This document shows, in pieces, positions 50,349 through 59,699 of a stretch of DNA of 64,000 nucleotides. Each line of letters opens with the position of its first letter. The first letter of the stretch is position 1. Both the position numbers and the translations under genes were made by a program. The notes beneath the pieces are model-generated. The model was not told the origin of the DNA and searched no databases. It saw nothing but the letters and a program-made list of their open reading frames with translations. Origin of the DNA: an uncultured Clostridia bacterium (GTDB lineage Bacteria > Bacillota > Clostridia > CAKSNL01 > HGM11501); NCBI GenBank assembly GCA_934476235.1, contig CAKSNL010000003.1, positions 186,001 through 250,000 of the forward strand. Direction: 5' to 3'.

Positions 50349-52544
50349 TCACTCCGATATTTTTTCAAGCTTTGCATATACCGCCATAAGATTTTTTTCT
50401 CCGGATTCATCAAAAATAATTCTAAGGCGCATATCGTTGCCGACCGCCTGTGCCTCGGCAATCGTTCCGACTCCGAATTTTTTGTGTCTTACCCTGTCGC
50501 CGGCGGCAAAGTCAAATTTCTGCACGCTTTCGGACTTTCGAAACGCTCCGAAATTGACCTTCTGAAAATCCTTTGAGCCTCTTTTTTCAAGCGGTGCCGA
50601 ATAGTAATAGTCGTCGAAGGTGGGCTTGGGCGTAATGTCTTCCGAGCAGAAATCGGGAATTTCCTCGATAAACATGGAGACCTTGTGGTACTCTGTCTTT
50701 CCGAATACCTTGCGCTGATTTGCCCATGTCATAAAAAGCTCCTGCTTTGCTCTTGTAATGGCAACATATGCAAGGCGCCTTTCCTCCTCTACCCCGTCAG
50801 GCTCAAACTTGGATATATCGCTCGGGAAAAGCCCGTCCTCGCAGCCCGTTATAAACACAACAGGGAATTCCAGCCCCTTTGCCATATGTATGGTCATCAT
50901 TGAAACGGTGTCCTCATCCTCATCGTAATCGTCAATATCGGACACAAGCGATATACTGTCAACATAGTCAGAGAGCGACGCACCTTCCGCCGCCGTCTCA
51001 AAGCTTTTCGCACCGCTTATAAGCTCGCCTAAGTTATCAAGCCTTGAGCGCGATTCCACATCGTCGGTCATCGTGAGAAAATTATAATATCCGCTCTTTT
51101 TAATCACGCGCTCCACGAAATCGCCGATCGGCACCGTGTCAGCCTCGGAGCGGAGCTCCTCAATCAACGCGGCAAATTCCTGCATTTTGGGGCCGCTTCT
51201 GCCAAGCTCGTTATAATAGTTTACTATTGTATCATAAACGCTTATCTCTTTTTGAGCCGCTATTTTTGCGGCATTTTCAAGCGAAGTTCTTCCGATTCCG
51301 CGCTTAGGCTCGTTAATGCACCGCCCGAGCGCTATATCGTCATCCGGATTGATGATAAGCTTTAAGTACGCCATGATGTCCTTTATTTCCTTGCGGTCGT
51401 AAAATCTCAATCCCGAAAGAAGCTTATGCGGTATGCCCGCCATTCTGAAGCGTTCCTCCAGCGCTCTGGACTGGTTGTTCGTACGAAACAGCACCGCCAT
51501 GTCAGAAAGGGCGTATTTTCCTTTAAGTTCCTCTATCTTTCCGGCGATAAAGTCCGCCTCGGAATACTCATTGTCCGCCTTATATATTTTAACAGGCTCG
51601 CCCTTATCCATAGCCGTCCAGAGCTTTTTGCCCTTTCTTCCGACATTGTTTCCTATAACTCCGTTTGCGGCATCCAATATATTCTGGGTCGAACGGTAGT
51701 TTCTTTCAAGCCTTATCACTTTTGCTTCGGGAAATTCATTTTCAAACTCTAAAATGTTTTTTATGTCTGCGCCGCGGAACTTATAAATGCTCTGATCGTC
51801 ATCGCCCACGACGGTGATATTTCTGTGCCCGCGGCACAAAAGGCTTATAAGACTGTACTGTGCGTGGTTCGTGTCCTGATACTCGTCCACAAGAATGTAC
51901 TTAAATTTATTCTGATAATACCTTAAAACGTCCTCGTTTTCGGACAAAAGCTTGACCGTGAGCATAATAAGATCGTCAAAATCCATCGCATTGTTCGCTT
52001 TGAGCGCCTCTCTGTACGCCGTGTAAACGCGCGCATATATGCTCATCATATAGTCGTTTCCGTACTCCTCTAAAAAGCTCTCCGGGTAAATCATTTTATT
52101 TTTCGCATCCGATATTATTTTAAGGCAGCTTTTTGCCGGAATCTTTTCGGAATCTATATTAAGGTTTTTCATACAGTCCTTAATAAGTGTTTTTCTGTCG
52201 GTATCGTCATAGATGTTAAAGCCGGGCTTATAGCCCAGATATTCCGGATTTTTTCTCAATATCGCAAGGCAGGCACTGTGAAAGGTCTTGATCCACATTA
52301 TGTCCGCGTCGCTCCCGCAAAGCCTCGTGAGCCTTTCGCGCATTTCATCCGCCGCTTTATTGGTAAATGTGATAGCGAGGATATTGTATGGCGACACGGC
52401 TCTTTCCGACAGCATATACGCTATCTTATGTGTCAGCACCTTGGTCTTGCCGCTTCCGGCACCCGCCAATATCAATAGCGGACCGTCAGGCGCGGTGACT
52501 GCCTCAAGCTGTTCGGCATTAAGCCCGTCAAGCAGCTCATTCAT
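50349..52544 (-). CDS. pcrA: ATP-dependent DNA helicase PcrA/UvrD
   Basis: A 731-residue superfamily 1A 3'-5' helicase for repair and displacement of RecA and RNA polymerase. Motifs in order: Q motif LNAEQLEAV, I ILAGAGSGKTKVL near 27, II VDEYQDTNHAQY near 222, III GDDDQSIYKFRGA near 248, IV VIRLERNYRST near 279, V MTIHMAKGLEFPVVF near 550 and VI YVAITRAKQELF near 593. The C-terminal Tudor-like tail (GDRVRHKKFGVGTIAEAQ near 680) binds RNA polymerase in PcrA. Full length. Confidence 0.95.
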   Translation of the reverse strand: MNELLDGLNAEQLEAVTAPDGPLLILAGAGSGKTKVLTHKIAYMLSERAVSPYNILAITFTNKAADEMRERLTRLCGSDADIMWIKTFHSACLAILRKNPEYLGYKPGFNIYDDTDRKTLIKDCMKNLNIDSEKIPAKSCLKIISDAKNKMIYPESFLEEYGNDYMMSIYARVYTAYREALKANNAMDFDDLIMLTVKLLSENEDVLRYYQNKFKYILVDEYQDTNHAQYSLISLLCRGHRNITVVGDDDQSIYKFRGADIKNILEFENEFPEAKVIRLERNYRSTQNILDAANGVIGNNVGRKGKKLWTAMDKGEPVKIYKADNEYSEADFIAGKIEELKGKYALSDMAVLFRTNNQSRALEERFRMAGIPHKLLSGLRFYDRKEIKDIMAYLKLIINPDDDIALGRCINEPKRGIGRTSLENAAKIAAQKEISVYDTIVNYYNELGRSGPKMQEFAALIEELRSEADTVPIGDFVERVIKKSGYYNFLTMTDDVESRSRLDNLGELISGAKSFETAAEGASLSDYVDSISLVSDIDDYDEDEDTVSMMTIHMAKGLEFPVVFITGCEDGLFPSDISKFEPDGVEEERRLAYVAITRAKQELFMTWANQRKVFGKTEYHKVSMFIEEIPDFCSEDITPKPTFDDYYYSAPLEKRGSKDFQKVNFGAFRKSESVQKFDFAAGDRVRHKKFGVGTIAEAQAVGNDMRLRIIFDESGEKNLMAVYAKLEKISE

Positions 52545-52561
52545 AAATATTTCTCCTTTAT

Positions 52562-52592
52562 AAAATCAGGCTGTGCGGCGCACAGCCTGATC
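52562..52592 (-). terminator. Terminator of the transketolase operon
   Basis: Perfect 12-bp stem ATCAGGCTGTGC (52565-52576) / GCACAGCCTGAT (52580-52591) with a GGC loop, then TTTTA on the minus strand. Confidence 0.8.
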
Positions 52593-52596
52593 TCGC

Positions 52597-53529
52597 TTAT
52601 TTAAGTTTTATTGCTTCCTTTGCTGATGCCGCAATGTCATCGGGCGTCATATTGTAATATTTAAAGAGCTCAGCCGGCTTTCCGCTGCGACCGAAAACGT
52701 CGCGCACGCCGATGCGCCTTAAAATGCAGGGCGCCTTTTCAGCGATAACCTCGGACACTGCCGTTCCGAGCCCGCCGATTATACTGTGATCCTCAACCGT
52801 TACTATTGCTCCGGTCTCCTTTGCGCATTTTATGATAAGCTCCTCGTCAATCGGCTTTATTGACGCCATGTTGATGACTCTTGCGTTTACGCCTTCTTCT
52901 TTAAGCTTTTCCGCCGCATCCAATGCAGCCGACGCCATAATACCGGTCGAAATAACCGTAACATCGTTACCGTCCTTTAAGATGTGTCCCTTGCCCAGCG
53001 TGAATTTATATGATGAATCGAATATTTCGTCTGTCGCAAGGCGGCTGAATCTTAAATAAACCGGTCCGTCAAAGTTGAGCGCAAACTCAACCGCGGCAAA
53101 GGTTTCATTGGCGTCCGCCGGGTTTATTACGGTCATTCCCGGAATCCCGCGCATAAGCCCCAGATCCTCGATGCACTGGTGCGTCGCCCCGTCCTCGCCG
53201 ACGGTGATGCCGGCATGAGTCGCGCCTATTTTAACATTAAGGTGCGGATAGCCTATGGAGTTTCTTATCTGCTCGTAGCTTCTTCCCGCCGCAAACATTG
53301 CAAATGAGCTTGCAAATACCGGCTTTCCGGTCGCCGCTATTCCGGCGGCAACGCTCATCATGTTTCCCTCTGCAATACCGGTGTCAAAAAATCTTTCGGG
53401 ATATGCTTTTTTGAATATTTCCGTTTTCGTTGCGGCTGCAAGGTCCGCGTCAAGAACAAGGAAATCATATTTTTCGGCAAGGGCGCAAAGCGCCTCTCCG
53501 TATGCCTGTCTGGTTGCTTTTTTCGCCAT
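52597..53529 (-). CDS. Transketolase, C-terminal subunit
   Basis: A 310-residue pyrimidine-binding and C-terminal part of a split transketolase. FFDTGIAEGNMMSVAAGIAA near 47 holds the conserved Glu for TPP activation; GEDGATHQCIEDLGLMRGIP near 113 and TVEDHSIIGGLGTAVSEVI near 245 are typical. With the N-terminal subunit encoded just upstream it moves two-carbon units in the pentose phosphate pathway. The two genes are 3 bp apart. Some such pairs act on other sugars, but no context here suggests that. Confidence 0.92.
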   Translation of the reverse strand: MAKKATRQAYGEALCALAEKYDFLVLDADLAAATKTEIFKKAYPERFFDTGIAEGNMMSVAAGIAATGKPVFASSFAMFAAGRSYEQIRNSIGYPHLNVKIGATHAGITVGEDGATHQCIEDLGLMRGIPGMTVINPADANETFAAVEFALNFDGPVYLRFSRLATDEIFDSSYKFTLGKGHILKDGNDVTVISTGIMASAALDAAEKLKEEGVNARVINMASIKPIDEELIIKCAKETGAIVTVEDHSIIGGLGTAVSEVIAEKAPCILRRIGVRDVFGRSGKPAELFKYYNMTPDDIAASAKEAIKLK

Positions 53530-53532
53530 AAC

Positions 53533-54375
53533 TTATGCCTCCTTCTTCATTAACGCTTCGATATGAGCATCAAGCTCGGAAATCGCTTTGCCATACTCTT
53601 CCTCATTCGGCGCAACGCCGTGCCATTTAACCGAGTTTTCCATGTACGAAACGCCCTTGCCCTTTATGGTCTTCATAATGACCGCGGTGGGCTTTCCTTT
53701 TGTATCGCGCGCCGTTTTGAGAGCGTTTTTGATCTCGTCGTAATCATGCCCGTCAATCGTCAGCACGTTCCAGCCGAACGCCTCAAACTTCTTGTCAAGA
53801 GGCGACGAATCCATAACCTCCTTGGTCGAACCGTCAATCTGGAGTCCGTTAAGGTCAACGAATATGCAAAGATTGTCAAGCTTATAGTGGGGCGCATACA
53901 TTGCCGCCTCCCAGACCTGCCCTTCTTCTATTTCTCCGTCACCCAGAAGCGCATATACTCTGTAATCCTTTTTATATGCCTTTGCGGAGAGCGCCATTCC
54001 GCATGCCGCAGAAATGCCGAGCCCGAGCGAGCCTGTCGACATATCCACCCCGGGAATGTGCTTCATATCGGGATGACCCTGAAGCCTTGAGTCAATATGG
54101 CGGAAGGTCTTAAGTTCCTCCTTGTCAAAAAATCCGGCTTCTGCGAGCGCTCCGTAAAGAGCCGGGCTGCAGTGACCCTTGGAAAGAACAAATCTGTCTC
54201 TTTCCTCCATTTTCGGGTTTTTCGGGTCGATGTTCATCTCGTCAAAATATAAAACCGCCATCAGGTCAGCAGATGAGAGCGAGCCGCCGGGATGACCGGA
54301 GGATGCACTGTATACTGCCGTGACGGCGTTCTTGCGAATGTTATAGGCCTTGATTTCGAGTTCTCTGTTATTCAT
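53533..54375 (-). CDS. Transketolase, N-terminal subunit
   Basis: A 280-residue TPP-binding part of the split transketolase. GHPGGSLSSADLMAVLYF near 29, SKGHCSPALYGALAEAG near 67 and the TPP-phosphate and Mg motif LLGDGEIEEGQVWEAAM near 145 are visible. It is first in a two-gene operon with its own promoter. Confidence 0.93.
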   Translation of the reverse strand: MNNRELEIKAYNIRKNAVTAVYSASSGHPGGSLSSADLMAVLYFDEMNIDPKNPKMEERDRFVLSKGHCSPALYGALAEAGFFDKEELKTFRHIDSRLQGHPDMKHIPGVDMSTGSLGLGISAACGMALSAKAYKKDYRVYALLGDGEIEEGQVWEAAMYAPHYKLDNLCIFVDLNGLQIDGSTKEVMDSSPLDKKFEAFGWNVLTIDGHDYDEIKNALKTARDTKGKPTAVIMKTIKGKGVSYMENSVKWHGVAPNEEEYGKAISELDAHIEALMKKEA

Positions 54376-54414
54376 TAGCCTCTCTCCTTTACAGCTTTCA
54401 AAACTTCTTTATAT

Positions 54415-54443
54415 ATTATACCACACAGAAGCCTCTAATTCAA
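54415..54443 (-). promoter_or_regulatory. Transketolase operon promoter
   Basis: On the minus strand TTGAAT (54438-54443), 17-bp spacer, TATAAT (54415-54420). Confidence 0.8.
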
Positions 54444-54497
54444 GACATTTTCGCGCTAATAAAAAAAATAATCATTTTTCATATTTTTTCTGGATTT

Positions 54498-54527
54498 TTG
54501 CCATAATTTGTGATATTATATTATAAA
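54498..54527 (+). promoter_or_regulatory. Promoter of the RCK-domain gene
   Basis: TTGCCA (54498-54503) and TATAAA (54522-54527) with an 18-bp spacer, ahead of GGAAGG and ATG 54544. Confidence 0.55.
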
Positions 54528-54543
54528 TAAGGAAGGTGCGGTT

Positions 54544-55191
54544 ATGGATAAATTTGCATTGGTATTCGGGACGGACGAATTCGGCAAAGGAATTTCCTCG
54601 GCGATGGATTCACTCGGAATAAGAACGGTTTTGGTGAACATACATCCCGAAAGTAAGCTTGCTTCGGATGATATCGGCTTTGAATACTGCTCGGGCTCTT
54701 TGTCGGATGGACGGTTTATGGAGTCGCTTGATATTGACAGAGCGCATATATGCATCTGTGCGCTTAAGGATGATTTCATGTCGGCACTTGAATGTGTGCG
54801 CATTTTAAAGCTTTACGGTGCCGGATATATTGTCACGGAGGCGGATGACGAAATGCAGGAGCATTATTTAAGGCTCGGCGGTGCAAGCAGAATAGTCCAT
54901 TCTTTCAGTGATTATGCACTTATCACTGCCGCAAAGCTTTTAGGGAAAGATGAGCTTGAGTTTACATATTTAAATGACGTTCAGGCGCTTTTTCAGAGAA
55001 AGATTCCGGATTCCTGGGCGGGCAAGACCCCGGCAGAGCTTGATATCAGAAGGAAATACTCGTCAAACGTTCTCGGTGTAAGGCGAAACGGAAATTTTTT
55101 GCCGGTCACGGAAGCTGATTTTGTCTTTGAAAAGGCGGATATCATTTATGCGCTCGGCGATTTAAGAAAGGTATTTGACTCGGAAGAATAG
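54544..55191 (+). CDS. TrkA/KtrA-like RCK-domain protein
   Basis: A 215-residue cytoplasmic regulator resembling the gating subunits of K+ uptake systems. RCK_N is about 1-135 (FALVFGTDEFGKGISSAM, then ICICALKDDFMSALECVR). RCK_C is about 140-215 (AELDIRRKYSSNVLGVRRNG, then DIIYALGDLRKVF). The glycine loop is FGTDEFGKG instead of the usual GxGxxG, so nucleotide binding may differ. No ktrB/trkH channel gene lies next to it, so its membrane partner must be elsewhere. Monocistronic. Confidence 0.82.
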   Translation: MDKFALVFGTDEFGKGISSAMDSLGIRTVLVNIHPESKLASDDIGFEYCSGSLSDGRFMESLDIDRAHICICALKDDFMSALECVRILKLYGAGYIVTEADDEMQEHYLRLGGASRIVHSFSDYALITAAKLLGKDELEFTYLNDVQALFQRKIPDSWAGKTPAELDIRRKYSSNVLGVRRNGNFLPVTEADFVFEKADIIYALGDLRKVFDSEE

Positions 55192-55219
55192 AAAAAATGC
55201 CGGAAACTGCAATTATTTA

Positions 55220-55247
55220 TTGACAAATCCGAAAAATGCGGTATAAT
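55220..55247 (+). promoter_or_regulatory. tRNA-Gly promoter
   Basis: TTGACA (55220-55225), 16-bp spacer, TATAAT (55242-55247), 11 bp before the tRNA. Confidence 0.85.
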
Positions 55248-55258
55248 AGATATTGCAT

Positions 55259-55332
<74 letters not shown>

Positions 55333-55334
55333 TG

Positions 55335-55367
55335 CCGGAACAAGCCAAAGCTTGTTCCGGTTTTTTT
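55335..55367 (+). terminator. tRNA-Gly terminator
   Basis: 10-bp stem CCGGAACAAG (55335-55344) / CTTGTTCCGG (55351-55360), then seven T. Confidence 0.9.
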
Positions 55368-55371
55368 GCAC

Positions 55372-55408
55372 AAAAAACTGCGTACAAAACAGTACGCAGT
55401 TTTTAATT
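55372..55408 (-). terminator. Terminator of the decarboxylase-rsmA-pnuC operon
   Basis: 13-bp stem AAAAACTGCGTAC (55373-55385) / GTACGCAGTTTTT (55392-55404), usable in both directions. Confidence 0.85.
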
Positions 55409-56196
55409 TAAAACAGTGCTTTATCGGCTGCCGCTTCTTTATGTTCCTTAATATACTTGGTCCACTTGATGTAGCCGTAGGTCGTATTTGTAAGATATCC
55501 GACCTTTAATACAAGAAGTACATACTGACCGGAAAGAATGTTTATCACAGACTCCAAAATCGCGCTTATGTACCATGCAATCCACTGCTCGCGGTATCTT
55601 AACAAAATGAACACTCCGTTTGCAATACCGACTGCGGATACGCACGCGTCAAGATAGCACACGATGTTTTCCAAAAGCTCGTTCCCGCCGAAAAGGTCCG
55701 TTTCGATATCAATTGTGGTTAAAAAATACCCTACTCCGACCGTCCATACCACGATACCGACAATAAGTAAAACCTCTGCCAGACCGCTCAGTTTTCGAAC
55801 CTTGGTAACATCCTCGTCGGTCTTATCCGGGTGCCTGTTCCAGTTTATAAAACTGATTATGTCTATCGGGATCCAGAAAAAGAGCGTGGACGCCATTGTA
55901 GCAAATCTGTTCGCCGTTACAATGCATATCGCAATCTCGGTTATCTCAACCAAAAGCGAAACGATGAAGTTCCATTTGCTCTGTTTCGAAATCAAAAGCT
56001 CGCAGAGTATGTTAAAAAACGTGTCCGCAAGATAAAGCCCCATGATAATCGCGCCGTTAACGCCGTTGATGTCCTCCTCCGGGAACAGGAATGCAAATAC
56101 GAACGCTAATATCAATATACTGAAAAACCATATTTTTTCGTACGTCGTGAAATAATTCCACAGTTCTTTTGCCCGTTTCACAATTTTATTTTCCAT
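55408..56196 (-). CDS. pnuC: PnuC-family nicotinamide riboside transporter
   Basis: A 262-residue membrane protein with about seven helices (for example IWFFSILILAFVFAFLF and EVLLIVGIVVWTVGVGYFL). The PnuC signature region is visible in FFWIPIDIISFINWNRH near 107 and in the late REQWIAWYISAILESVINIL near 202. It imports nicotinamide riboside or a related vitamin by facilitated diffusion. Its start overlaps the end of rsmA by 11 bp, so it belongs to that operon. No NAD-linked riboswitch is visible. Related PnuT/PnuX transporters carry thiamin or riboflavin, so the substrate is provisional. Confidence 0.82.
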   Translation of the reverse strand: MENKIVKRAKELWNYFTTYEKIWFFSILILAFVFAFLFPEEDINGVNGAIIMGLYLADTFFNILCELLISKQSKWNFIVSLLVEITEIAICIVTANRFATMASTLFFWIPIDIISFINWNRHPDKTDEDVTKVRKLSGLAEVLLIVGIVVWTVGVGYFLTTIDIETDLFGGNELLENIVCYLDACVSAVGIANGVFILLRYREQWIAWYISAILESVINILSGQYVLLVLKVGYLTNTTYGYIKWTKYIKEHKEAAADKALF

Positions 56197-57058
56197 CGGA
56201 ATTTTTCTCCTTTATGTCATTTAGTTTAATTGCAAGATTAGAAAATTCCTGCATTGAGAGAGTTTCCCCGCGAACGTTAGCGTCATAGCCCATATCCTCA
56301 AGGATTCCCCTTATCCCCTCTTTCCCGCCGTAAAGCCCCGAGTTTGCAAGCGCGTTCAAAAGCGTTTTTCTCCTTTGAGCAAATGACGCTTTGACGAGCC
56401 TGAAATAATCCTTTTCGGGAGCCTCTATCGGAGGAGAAGGCAAAAGCTTTAATGCAACGACCGCTGAATCCACCTTCGGAGCGGGAATGAATTTTGCCGC
56501 GGGAACAAAGTCCGTTATCCTTGCCTCGGCATAGTAAGACACTGCCAAAGTAAGTGCCCCGTAATCCTTCTTTCCGGGCTTTGCGACAATTCTTTCGGCA
56601 ACCTCTTTCTGAACCATTATCACAATGTTTGAAAACGGAAGCTTTTCTTCCAAAAGCTTCATGAGAATCGGCGTTGTGACATAGTAAGGAAGGTTTGCGG
56701 CAACGCTGACCGTCATGCCCGGAAACTCTTCTGCCAAAAGCTTTTTAAGGTCGGTCTTCATAATATCTCCGTATCGCACGGACACATTCGAAAAGCCGGC
56801 AAGCGTTTCTTTCAAAACAGGTCTTAAGCTTTCGTCAAGCTCAACGGAAACAACTTTTTTTGCCTCCGTCGCCAGTGCCGCGGTCAATGTTCCGAATCCG
56901 GGACCGATTTCGAGAACCCCGTCGGTGCCCGCCTCTTTTGCAATGTTAAAAAGCACGTCTTTATCCGTCAGAAAATTCTGCCCGTAGCTTTTTTTAAAAG
57001 AGAACCCGAAGCTGTCGCAAAGGTGTTTTATCACCGACGGTGAAGTTAAATCATACAT
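56186..57058 (-). CDS. rsmA: 16S rRNA (adenine1518/1519-N6)-dimethyltransferase
   Basis: KsgA, which dimethylates two adjacent adenines near the 3' end of 16S rRNA. FKKSYGQNFLTDKDVLFNI near 21, VLEIGPGFGTLTAAL near 48 (SAM motif I) and the catalytic NLPYYVTTPILMKLLEE near 122 are all present. The C-terminal domain has FAQRRKTLLNAL near 230. Length 290 is normal. It starts 5 bp after the oxaloacetate decarboxylase alpha gene, an unusual operon partner. Confidence 0.95.
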   Translation of the reverse strand: MYDLTSPSVIKHLCDSFGFSFKKSYGQNFLTDKDVLFNIAKEAGTDGVLEIGPGFGTLTAALATEAKKVVSVELDESLRPVLKETLAGFSNVSVRYGDIMKTDLKKLLAEEFPGMTVSVAANLPYYVTTPILMKLLEEKLPFSNIVIMVQKEVAERIVAKPGKKDYGALTLAVSYYAEARITDFVPAAKFIPAPKVDSAVVALKLLPSPPIEAPEKDYFRLVKASFAQRRKTLLNALANSGLYGGKEGIRGILEDMGYDANVRGETLSMQEFSNLAIKLNDIKEKNSDGK

Positions 57059-57063
57059 ATGCC

Positions 57064-58458
57064 TTAAACCGGATAAGTGTTGTTTTCACTGTCGGCAAGC
57101 GACGCGTCTACTTTGTACTTTTTAGCCTGTCTCTGCTGAAAGAACTTGACCGCAACCTGTCCGAACAAAGCGTAGGACAAAACGTCCTCCTCCTGCTCCG
57201 AATACTGCTTCATTTCTTCCCTGTACTTGTCAAGCTCTGCCGGAATCTTGTCGGCGGGGCGGCAGGTAATGGGCTTTTCGTCGCCGATGATCTTCTTTCT
57301 GATTTCATCGCTTATGGGAGCCGGAGTCTTTCCGTACTCGCCGCGGACAATTCCCTTTGTCTCGTTCGATATCATTTTATATCTCTCGCCGCAGATAACG
57401 TTAAGCACCGCCTGTGTGCCGACAATCTGGCTTGTGGGAGTTACAAGAGGCGGATAGCCGAGATCCTCGCGAACCTTGGGCACTTCTTTCAATACATCGT
57501 CAAGCTTATTCTCTTTGCCCTGCTGCTTAAGCTGCGAAACAAGGTTTGAAAGCATGCCGCCGGGCACCTGATATCTTAATGTGTTTATGTCTACGCCGAG
57601 AACCTTTGTGTTCAAAAGTCCTTCTTCAAGATATTTCTCTCTTAATCCCTTGAAATATTCCGAGATTTCGGAAAGCGCGTCAAGGTTAAGACCGGTGTCG
57701 TACTTCGTTCCGGCAAGCGTCGCAACAAGCGGCTCCGTCGGAGGCTGAGATGTGCCCAAAGCAAGCGGAGACAGTGCGGTATCGACAATGTCGCATCCCG
57801 CCTCTATCGCCTTAAGATAGGTCATAGAAGCAACGCCGCTTGTATAGTGAGTGTGGATCTCGATCGGGATCTTCACGCTCTCTTTTAACGCCTTTACGAG
57901 GTCATACGCCGTATAAGGAACCAAAAGACCCGCCATATCCTTTATGCAGATACTGTCAGCCCCCATGTTTTCAAGCTCTTTCGCCATTTTAACAAAGCTT
58001 TCCGTGGTATGGACAGGGCTTATCGTGTAAGATATCGCCGCCTGAACGTGACCACCCTCTTTCTTTGTGGCGTTAATGGCAGTCTTTAAGTTTCTGGTGT
58101 CGTTAAGAGCGTCAAATATTCTTATGATGTCAATACCGTTGGCAATCGACTTCTGAACGAAATATTCAACCACGTCGTCGCCGTAGTGCTTGTAACCTAA
58201 TATATTCTGACCTCTGAAAAGCATCTGAAGCTTTGTATTTTTAACCTTATCTCTGATTTTTCTGAGTCTTTCCCACGGATCCTCATTTAAGAAGCGAAGG
58301 CACGAATCAAACGTTGCTCCGCCCCATGCTTCCAAAGCGTTATATCCGATTTTATCCAGCGCTTCGAGTGCGGGCAGCATTTCCTCTGTCGTCATTCTCG
58401 TCGCAATCAGTGACTGATGCGCGTCACGGAGGATCGTTTCAGTGATTTTAACACCCAT
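57064..58458 (-). CDS. oadA: Oxaloacetate decarboxylase alpha / pyruvate carboxyltransferase subunit
   Basis: A 464-residue 5S-type carboxyltransferase that moves CO2 between oxaloacetate (or pyruvate) and biotin. TIM barrel motifs: ETILRDAHQSLIATRMTT near 7 (metal Asp), MLFRGQNILGYKHYGDD near 79, the carbamylated Lys in CIKDMAGLLVPYTAYD near 172 and the metal HTHYTSGVASM near 201. It lacks its own biotin domain; the separate carrier at 59.7 kb supplies it. Fifth gene of the Na+ pump operon. Confidence 0.93.
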   Translation of the reverse strand: MGVKITETILRDAHQSLIATRMTTEEMLPALEALDKIGYNALEAWGGATFDSCLRFLNEDPWERLRKIRDKVKNTKLQMLFRGQNILGYKHYGDDVVEYFVQKSIANGIDIIRIFDALNDTRNLKTAINATKKEGGHVQAAISYTISPVHTTESFVKMAKELENMGADSICIKDMAGLLVPYTAYDLVKALKESVKIPIEIHTHYTSGVASMTYLKAIEAGCDIVDTALSPLALGTSQPPTEPLVATLAGTKYDTGLNLDALSEISEYFKGLREKYLEEGLLNTKVLGVDINTLRYQVPGGMLSNLVSQLKQQGKENKLDDVLKEVPKVREDLGYPPLVTPTSQIVGTQAVLNVICGERYKMISNETKGIVRGEYGKTPAPISDEIRKKIIGDEKPITCRPADKIPAELDKYREEMKQYSEQEEDVLSYALFGQVAVKFFQQRQAKKYKVDASLADSENNTYPV

Positions 58459-58482
58459 AATATATCTCCTATTCTGAATTAA

Positions 58483-59685
58483 TTATTTAAACATTGCAAG
58501 GAATACTCCTGCCGCGACTGCCGAACCGATAACTCCGGCAACGTTGGGCCCCATCGCATGCATGAGAAGGAAGTTTCCGGGATTTTCCTCCTGACCGACC
58601 TTCTGCGAAACACGCGCAGCCATGGGAACCGCGGAAACGCCGGCAGAGCCGATAAGCGGATTTACCTTGCCGCCCGTCGCCTTATACATGATCTTTCCGA
58701 ATAAAAGTCCGCCCGCGGTCGAGATCGAGAATGCAACAAGACCTAAAACAACTATCTTTATCGTATCCAAATTCAAAAAGTTTTCCGCAGTTGCGGTCGC
58801 TCCGACCGTAACGCCTAAAAATATCGTTATGATATTCATAAGCTCGTTCTGAGCGGTCTTTGAAAGTCTGTCAACGATTCCGGTTTCCTTGAAGAGGTTA
58901 CCGAGCATAAGCGTTCCGACAAGCGGAACAGCGTCCGGAACTATAAGTCCGACAACAATGGTAACCAATATCGGGAAAATAATCTTTTCTTTTTTAGATA
59001 CCGGTCTTAACTGCTCCATAACAACGGAACGTTCTTTTTTCGTTGTCATCAGCTTCATAATGGGAGGCTGAATCATGGGAATAAGCGCCATGTAGGAGTA
59101 CGCCGCGATGGCAATCGCCGGCAAAAGATGCGGAGCCAGAGTTTTTGTAACATATATCGCCGTCGGTCCGTCAGCTCCGCCGATGATACCGATAGCCGAG
59201 CTTTCTTTAAGAGAAAATCCCAAAAGGTTCGCACCCAAAAATGTTACGAAAACGCCGAGCTGAGCCGCCGCGCCCAAAAGAATACTTTTAGGGTTCGCGA
59301 TAAGCGGTCCGAAATCCGTCATCGCTCCGATTCCGAGGAATATAAGAGGAGGATAAATTCCGAGCTTAACGCCGAGATACAAAATATCCAGAAGACCTCC
59401 GTCATGCAGAACCTGTCCGTAGTCTATCTCCTGACCGGTAAAAAAGTCCGCATGGAATATTTCCGCACCCGGAAGGTTTGCGAGAGCCATGCCGAACGCG
59501 ATCGGCAAAAGAAGCATCGGCTCAAATCCTTTTACGATGGCAAGATACAAAAGCACGCATGCAATTGCGATCATAACTATATTGAGCACATTGCCGTTGT
59601 CCGCAACGGTGTCAAAAAGCCTCGAAATACCGGTTCCTTCAAGGAATTTTATAATTCCTTTTTCAAAATAACCAAAAAAACTCAA
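58483..59685 (-). CDS. oadB: Na+-translocating decarboxylase beta subunit
   Basis: A 400-residue membrane pump subunit with about nine to eleven helices. It decarboxylates carboxybiotin and exports Na+. The conserved pair of hairpins is visible: IGAMTDFGPLIANP near 115 and SAIGIIGGADGPTAIYVTK near 162, the latter carrying the essential Asp. The C-terminus has GKVNPLIGSAGVSAVPMAAR and VGQEENPGNFLLMHAMGPNV, typical of OadB/MmdB/GcdB. Confidence 0.95.
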   Translation of the reverse strand: MSFFGYFEKGIIKFLEGTGISRLFDTVADNGNVLNIVMIAIACVLLYLAIVKGFEPMLLLPIAFGMALANLPGAEIFHADFFTGQEIDYGQVLHDGGLLDILYLGVKLGIYPPLIFLGIGAMTDFGPLIANPKSILLGAAAQLGVFVTFLGANLLGFSLKESSAIGIIGGADGPTAIYVTKTLAPHLLPAIAIAAYSYMALIPMIQPPIMKLMTTKKERSVVMEQLRPVSKKEKIIFPILVTIVVGLIVPDAVPLVGTLMLGNLFKETGIVDRLSKTAQNELMNIITIFLGVTVGATATAENFLNLDTIKIVVLGLVAFSISTAGGLLFGKIMYKATGGKVNPLIGSAGVSAVPMAARVSQKVGQEENPGNFLLMHAMGPNVAGVIGSAVAAGVFLAMFK

Positions 59686-59699
59686 CGTTATCCCCTCCG

